From contig NZ_BAAALT010000067.1 in the NCBI RefSeq assembly GCF_039528515.1, positions 3,536-67,535 of the forward strand: a stretch of DNA of 64,000 nt, read 5' to 3'. Positions 60,399 to 64,000 of the stretch are shown piece after piece; within the stretch, counting starts at the first letter, position 1, and every line of letters begins with the position of its first letter. The notes under the pieces were generated by a model. The model ran no database searches, was not told the origin of the DNA, and saw nothing but the letters and a program-made list of their open reading frames with translations. The translations under genes were made by a program, and so were the position numbers. Origin of the DNA: Luedemannella flava (GTDB lineage: Bacteria; Actinomycetota; Actinomycetes; Mycobacteriales; Micromonosporaceae).

Positions 60399-60955
60399 GC
60401 TGCGCGACCGTACCAGAGCATGGTCTCGCCGTAGCGTCGGCCACGCTCGGCGGAGATCCCGTCCACCCAGGTCAGCTCCGGTGACCGCGCGGACCGCTCC
60501 ACCACGACCACCGCGTCCGGGGCCAGCCACCCGTTGCCGACCAGGGCACTCAGGGCCGCGGTCACCTCGCTGTCCGCGAGGGCATAGGGAGGATCGGCGA
60601 AAACCACGTCGTACGGGTCCCCCGGCGCACCCGCCAGCACCGCCGCGACCTTCCCGGTGGCGAGCTGGACCGTCCCGCCGAGCTTGAGCGCGGCGACGTT
60701 GGCCCGCGCGGTGCGCGCGGCCCCCGGGTCGGACTCGACGAGCATCACGTGCGTGGCCCCCCGGGAGGCGGCCTCCAGCCCGACCGCCCCGGACCCCGCG
60801 TAAAGGTCCGCGAACCGGCAGCCCGTCAGGTCGACCATGGTGTCCAGGGTGGAGAACAGCGCCTCGCGCACCCGGTCGGAGGTCGGCCGCGTGTCCCGCC
60901 CGTCCGGCGCGTTGATCCGTCGCCCCCCGTGCGTCCCCGCCACGATCCTCGTCAC
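60395..60955 (-). CDS. rsmD: 16S rRNA m2G966 methyltransferase RsmD
   Basis: 186 aa from a GTG at 60955. RIVAGTHGGRRINAPDG, the SAM motif DLYAGSGAVGLEAASRG and the catalytic FADPPYA are typical of RsmD. Coupled to coaD. Array C separates it from recG. Confidence 0.96.
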   Translation of the reverse strand: MTRIVAGTHGGRRINAPDGRDTRPTSDRVREALFSTLDTMVDLTGCRFADLYAGSGAVGLEAASRGATHVMLVESDPGAARTARANVAALKLGGTVQLATGKVAAVLAGAPGDPYDVVFADPPYALADSEVTAALSALVGNGWLAPDAVVVVERSARSPELTWVDGISAERGRRYGETMLWYGRAA

Positions 60956-61029
60956 CCCCGCGACGCTACCCGCCCCACCCGAACCCGCATCCCGCCGCTC
61001 GCCGCTGGCGGGGTCGCTCCACCCACCCG

Positions 61030-61260
61030 CGCCATGTGTGCACACGTGACGGGACAACGGGGTTGCCGGCCACCAGGGGCGCGCACGTAAGCGAGCCAGC
61101 CAGCGCGCCGCCCGCCAGAAGTGCACAGGTGGCGAGGCCCGAGCCCACCCCGCCCACCGCCTGTGCACATGTGGCGGGGTCGGACGCCCTCCGTCTCGCC
61201 AACTGTGAGCATCTGGCGGGGTTCCGGGTGTCGGCGGCCGCCAGATGTGAGCTTTTGGCG
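61030..61260. repeat. Array C: six palindromic 22-bp units at 41-42-bp pitch
   Basis: Units begin at 61030, 61071, 61113, 61155, 61197 and 61239 (spacing 41, 42, 42, 42, 42). The arms are CGCCA/TGGCG or variants and cores include TGTGCACA and GATGTGAGC. The second unit is degenerate and a possible eroded unit precedes at about 60989. It fills most of the gap between rsmD and recG. Confidence 0.88.
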
Positions 61261-61331
61261 GGGCGGCAGGCGCTTGGCAGGGGCCGGAGCACGTCACGCC
61301 CACCAAGAGGTCGCGGTGAGGGTGGGGCCGG

Positions 61332-63533
61332 TCAGCCCTTTTCGAGGTATTCGGCGCGTTCCTCGCCGACGAGGTCCGCCACCAGAGCGGCGAGCACCGG
61401 GTGGTCCGCCAGGTCGGGATCCGTGTCGATGAGGGTGACGGCCTCCTCGCGGGCCTCGCCGATCAGTTTCGCGTCGCGGAGCAGCGAGAGCAGACGAAGG
61501 TGCGAGCGGCGGCCGGACTGGCTCGCGCCCAGGACGTCGCCCTCGCGCCGCTGTTCCAGGTCGAGCTCGGCGAGCTTGAAGCCGTCGAGGGTGGAGGCGA
61601 CCGCGTCGAGGCGCTCGCGGGCCGGGGACCCGGCGGGCGCTTCGGTGACGAGCAGGCACAGGCCGGGGGCGCTGCCCCGGCCGACGCGGCCGCGCAACTG
61701 GTGGAGCTGGGAGATGCCGAACCGGTCGGCGTCCAGGATGATCATCACGGTGGCGTTGGGGACGTCGACGCCGACCTCGACGACCGTGGTGGCCACGAGC
61801 ACGTCGGTCTTGCCGGCGGCGAAGGAGCGCATGACGGCGTCCTTCTCGTCGGCGGGCAGCCGCCCGTGCAGCGCGGCGATGCGCAGATCGTGCAGCGGCC
61901 CTTCTCTCAGCAGCGGTTCGACCTCGGCGACAGCCATCGGCGGCCGCCGTGCGGACTCCGCCGACGCGGCACCGGCATCCGCGTCCTCGCCGACCGAGGC
62001 GGCGTCCCCGATCCGGGGGCAGACCACGTACGCCTGGTGACCCGCGGTCACCTCCTCGCGCAGCCGTTGCCAGGCGCGGTCGAGGTAGGCGGGCTTCTCG
62101 GCGGCCGGCACCACGTGCGTCGCGATGGGCGAGCGGCCGCGCGGCAGCTCGGTGAGACTCGCCACGTCCAGGTCGCCGAAGACGGTCATGGCAACGGTGC
62201 GCGGGATCGGCGTGGCCGTCATGACGAGGACGTGCGGCGGCCGGTCGGCCTTGGCACGCAGCGCGTCGCGCTGCTCCACGCCGAACCGGTGCTGCTCGTC
62301 GACGACGACCAGGCCCAGGTCGGCGAAGTCGACACCCTCGTAGAGCAGGGCATGGGTGCCGACGACGATGCCGGCGGCGCCGGAGGCCACCTCGTCGAGC
62401 GCCCGCCGGCGGGCAGCGGCGCCCTGCGAGCCGGTGACCAGCGCGATCCGGGTCGCCCCCTCGACGGAGTCGAGCTCGCCGGCACGACCGAGCGGGCCGA
62501 GCAGGTCGCCGATCCCCCGGTAGTGCTGGGCGGCGAGCACCTCGGTCGGCGCGAGCAACGCCGCCTGCCCGCCCGCGTCGACGACCTGCAGCATGGCCCG
62601 CACCGCGCAGACGGTCTTGCCGGAGCCGACCTCGCCCTGCAACAACCGGTGCATCGGATGCGGCTCGGCCAGGTCGGCGGCGACCTGGTCGCCCACGGCG
62701 CGCTGCCCGGCGGTCAGCTCGTACGGCAGGGCGGCGTCGAAGGCCGCGAGCAGCCCGTCGGACGACACGGGTCGGGGCGTCGCCGGCCACGACGCCGCGC
62801 GGCGCTTGCGCTGGACGAGCGCCACCTGCACCGCGAACGCCTCGTCCCAGGCGAGGCGGCGCCGGGCGATGGCGAGGCCCTCCCGCGAGGTCGGCATGTG
62901 GATCTCGCGGAGCGCCTCGCGGAGCGGCATGAGCCTGCGTTCGCCGCGGATGCGGCCGGGCATCGGGTCGGGCAGCGGCCCGAGGGTGTCCAGCGCGAGG
63001 CGCACGCACTTGCCGATCTGCCACGTCTTCAGCGCCGACGTGGAGGGGTAGACGGGGATGAGCGCCCCCGCGTACTCGGCCACGGCGTCGTCGCTCGCCT
63101 CGTCGCCGAGCAGCACGTACTCGGGATGGGTCAGTTGACGGCGGCCCTGATACTCGCCGACCGTGCCGGCGAACAGTCCCCAGCGCCCGACGGTCAGCTC
63201 CTTCTGCCGCCAGGCGAGCGCGCCGGCGGCCTTGCCGAAGAAGGTGAGCGTGAGGATGCCGCCGGAGTCGTCGCCGACGACGGCGGTGAGAATGGCGCCG
63301 GGCCGGTTGCGCATGGTGCGCACGCTGGCGCTGTGCACCTGGGCCAGCACGGTCGCCTCCTCGCCGACGGCCAGGGCGGCGATGTCGGAGTGCTCGCCGC
63401 GCTCCTCGTACCGGCGGGGAAAGTGGTAGACCAGGTCGCCGACGGTGACCAGGTCGAGCTGCGCGGCCAGCGACTTTGCCACGGCCGGGCCCAGCACGGT
63501 CCTGAGCGGCGTGGCCAACGGTTTCTCGGTCAT
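61332..63533 (-). CDS. recG: ATP-dependent DNA helicase RecG
   Basis: 733 aa. Wedge/OB domain (VLAQVHSASVRTMRNRPGAI; TFFGKAAGALAWRQ), Walker A GEVGSGKT, DEQH box VVVDEQHRFGVEQRD, TATPIPRT, and the C-terminal helicase lobe (VEVGVDVPNATVMI; QLHQLRGRVGRG). It rewinds stalled forks and Holliday junctions. An acidic insert (EDADAGAASAESARR) sits in lobe 2. The start overlaps the DAK2 gene's stop (ATGA). Confidence 0.97.
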   Translation of the reverse strand: MTEKPLATPLRTVLGPAVAKSLAAQLDLVTVGDLVYHFPRRYEERGEHSDIAALAVGEEATVLAQVHSASVRTMRNRPGAILTAVVGDDSGGILTLTFFGKAAGALAWRQKELTVGRWGLFAGTVGEYQGRRQLTHPEYVLLGDEASDDAVAEYAGALIPVYPSTSALKTWQIGKCVRLALDTLGPLPDPMPGRIRGERRLMPLREALREIHMPTSREGLAIARRRLAWDEAFAVQVALVQRKRRAASWPATPRPVSSDGLLAAFDAALPYELTAGQRAVGDQVAADLAEPHPMHRLLQGEVGSGKTVCAVRAMLQVVDAGGQAALLAPTEVLAAQHYRGIGDLLGPLGRAGELDSVEGATRIALVTGSQGAAARRRALDEVASGAAGIVVGTHALLYEGVDFADLGLVVVDEQHRFGVEQRDALRAKADRPPHVLVMTATPIPRTVAMTVFGDLDVASLTELPRGRSPIATHVVPAAEKPAYLDRAWQRLREEVTAGHQAYVVCPRIGDAASVGEDADAGAASAESARRPPMAVAEVEPLLREGPLHDLRIAALHGRLPADEKDAVMRSFAAGKTDVLVATTVVEVGVDVPNATVMIILDADRFGISQLHQLRGRVGRGSAPGLCLLVTEAPAGSPARERLDAVASTLDGFKLAELDLEQRREGDVLGASQSGRRSHLRLLSLLRDAKLIGEAREEAVTLIDTDPDLADHPVLAALVADLVGEERAEYLEKG

Positions 63534-64000
63534 TCCACCCCCAGCAGCAGCGGACTCTCGGTCTGCCCGCCGGCGTAGACGCGGGCCTCCACGAACGGCC
63601 ACGCGGCGGCGAGGTGCGCGGTGAGCCCGGCCGCGAGCCCGGCCGGGGCGTCCGCGCCGGTCACGAGGGTGACCAGCTCGCCGCCGCCGGACAGCATCCG
63701 GTCCAGCACGGTCGCGCACACCTGGGCCAGGTCCTGCCCGATGACGTTGACCTCACCCTCGACGAGGGCGATGAGGTCGCCCGCGGCGGCCCGACCGGCG
63801 ACGGTCAGCGCGTCGTCGGTGGCCACCGTCACCTCGGCGTACCGGCACGCGCCGGCCGCCTCGGCCATGGCGATCACGTCGTCCTCGAAGCGCCGCCCGG
63901 GGTCGCGGACGGCCAGCGCGGCGAGGGCCTGCACGGGCGAGCGGGTGGGCACGACGCCGACGTGCACCCCGTCGGCGCGCGCGGTGGCGGCCGCGGCCGT
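63530..64000 (-). CDS. DAK2/DegV-like (YloV family) protein, C-terminal part
   Basis: The window end cuts the 5' part; about 156 C-terminal residues are visible (GVHVGVVPTRSPVQALAALA; RYAEVTVATDDALTVAGRAA; GELVTLVTG). The order DAK2-recG-rsmD-coaD is the conserved actinobacterial arrangement. YloV/FakA-type proteins bind fatty-acid or dihydroxyacetone kinases; the N-terminal DAK2 domain is not seen here. Confidence 0.88.
   Translation of the reverse strand, partial: TAAAATARADGVHVGVVPTRSPVQALAALAVRDPGRRFEDDVIAMAEAAGACRYAEVTVATDDALTVAGRAAAGDLIALVEGEVNVIGQDLAQVCATVLDRMLSGGGELVTLVTGADAPAGLAAGLTAHLAAAWPFVEARVYAGGQTESPLLLGVE

Overview
This is a high-GC actinobacterial chromosome segment. Gene content and order fit the family Micromonosporaceae (Actinoplanes/Dactylosporangium-like); the genus cannot be fixed by eye. 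Supporting points are strong G/C at third codon positions, many GTG starts and ATGA/GTGA overlaps, long Ala/Lys tails on S16, and the syntenic block recG-rsmD-coaD-sepIVA-DUF177-rpmF-plsX-rnc-mutM-smc-ftsY-amtB-glnB-glnD-ffh-rpsP-khpA-rimM-trmD-rplS-lepB-rnhB-DUF2469-yraN-comM-dprA-rpsB. A run of 18 Ns at 2114-2131 and a single N at 10613 show that this is a draft assembly.

Layout. 1-6.2 kb: 5' end of rpsB, a membrane protein, a DUF2332 gene broken by the gap, an NfeD/flotillin pair and a LacI regulator. 6.3-13.3 kb: two CNNM/HlyC-type membrane proteins, yraN flanked by DnaA-box-like sites, comM (with a 48-bp tandem duplication), dprA and a secreted M23 protein. 13.3-19.4 kb: leftward housekeeping block from rpsP to DUF2469. 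19.6-32.6 kb: accessory stretch between rpsP and ffh, with an amidohydrolase, a kinase, two DUF402 paralogues and a polymorphic-toxin locus. That locus consists of an RHS/HINT protein with a C-terminal deaminase-like tip, a large HEAT-like putative immunity protein on its 3' side and a membrane-anchored BMP-like protein on its 5' side. 32.6-39.1 kb: ffh, glnD, glnB and amtB, with a GlnR-like operator ahead of amtB. 39.3-50 kb: an LprG/P55-like lipoprotein-exporter pair, DUF305 and DUF6153-like proteins, ftsY, DinB/DUF664, a Gly-rich GT39 glycosyltransferase and an ECF41 (SigJ-like) sigma factor. 50-64 kb: HAD phosphatase, smc, mutM, rnc, plsX, rpmF, DUF177, sepIVA, coaD, rsmD, recG and a DAK2-domain protein.

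The most unusual signal is a family of non-coding arrays (34408-34888, 55589-55820 and 61030-61260). Each is built of 22-bp imperfect palindromes (CGCCA...TGGCG) repeated at a fixed 41-42 bp, about four DNA helical turns. All three lie just beyond the 3' end of a leftward DNA-repair or regulatory gene (glnD, mutM, recG). Some units carry compensatory arm changes. I do not recognise this element. The second is the RHS toxin locus: base composition shifts at the HINT/toxin-tip boundary, and the 5' end looks deleted out of frame.
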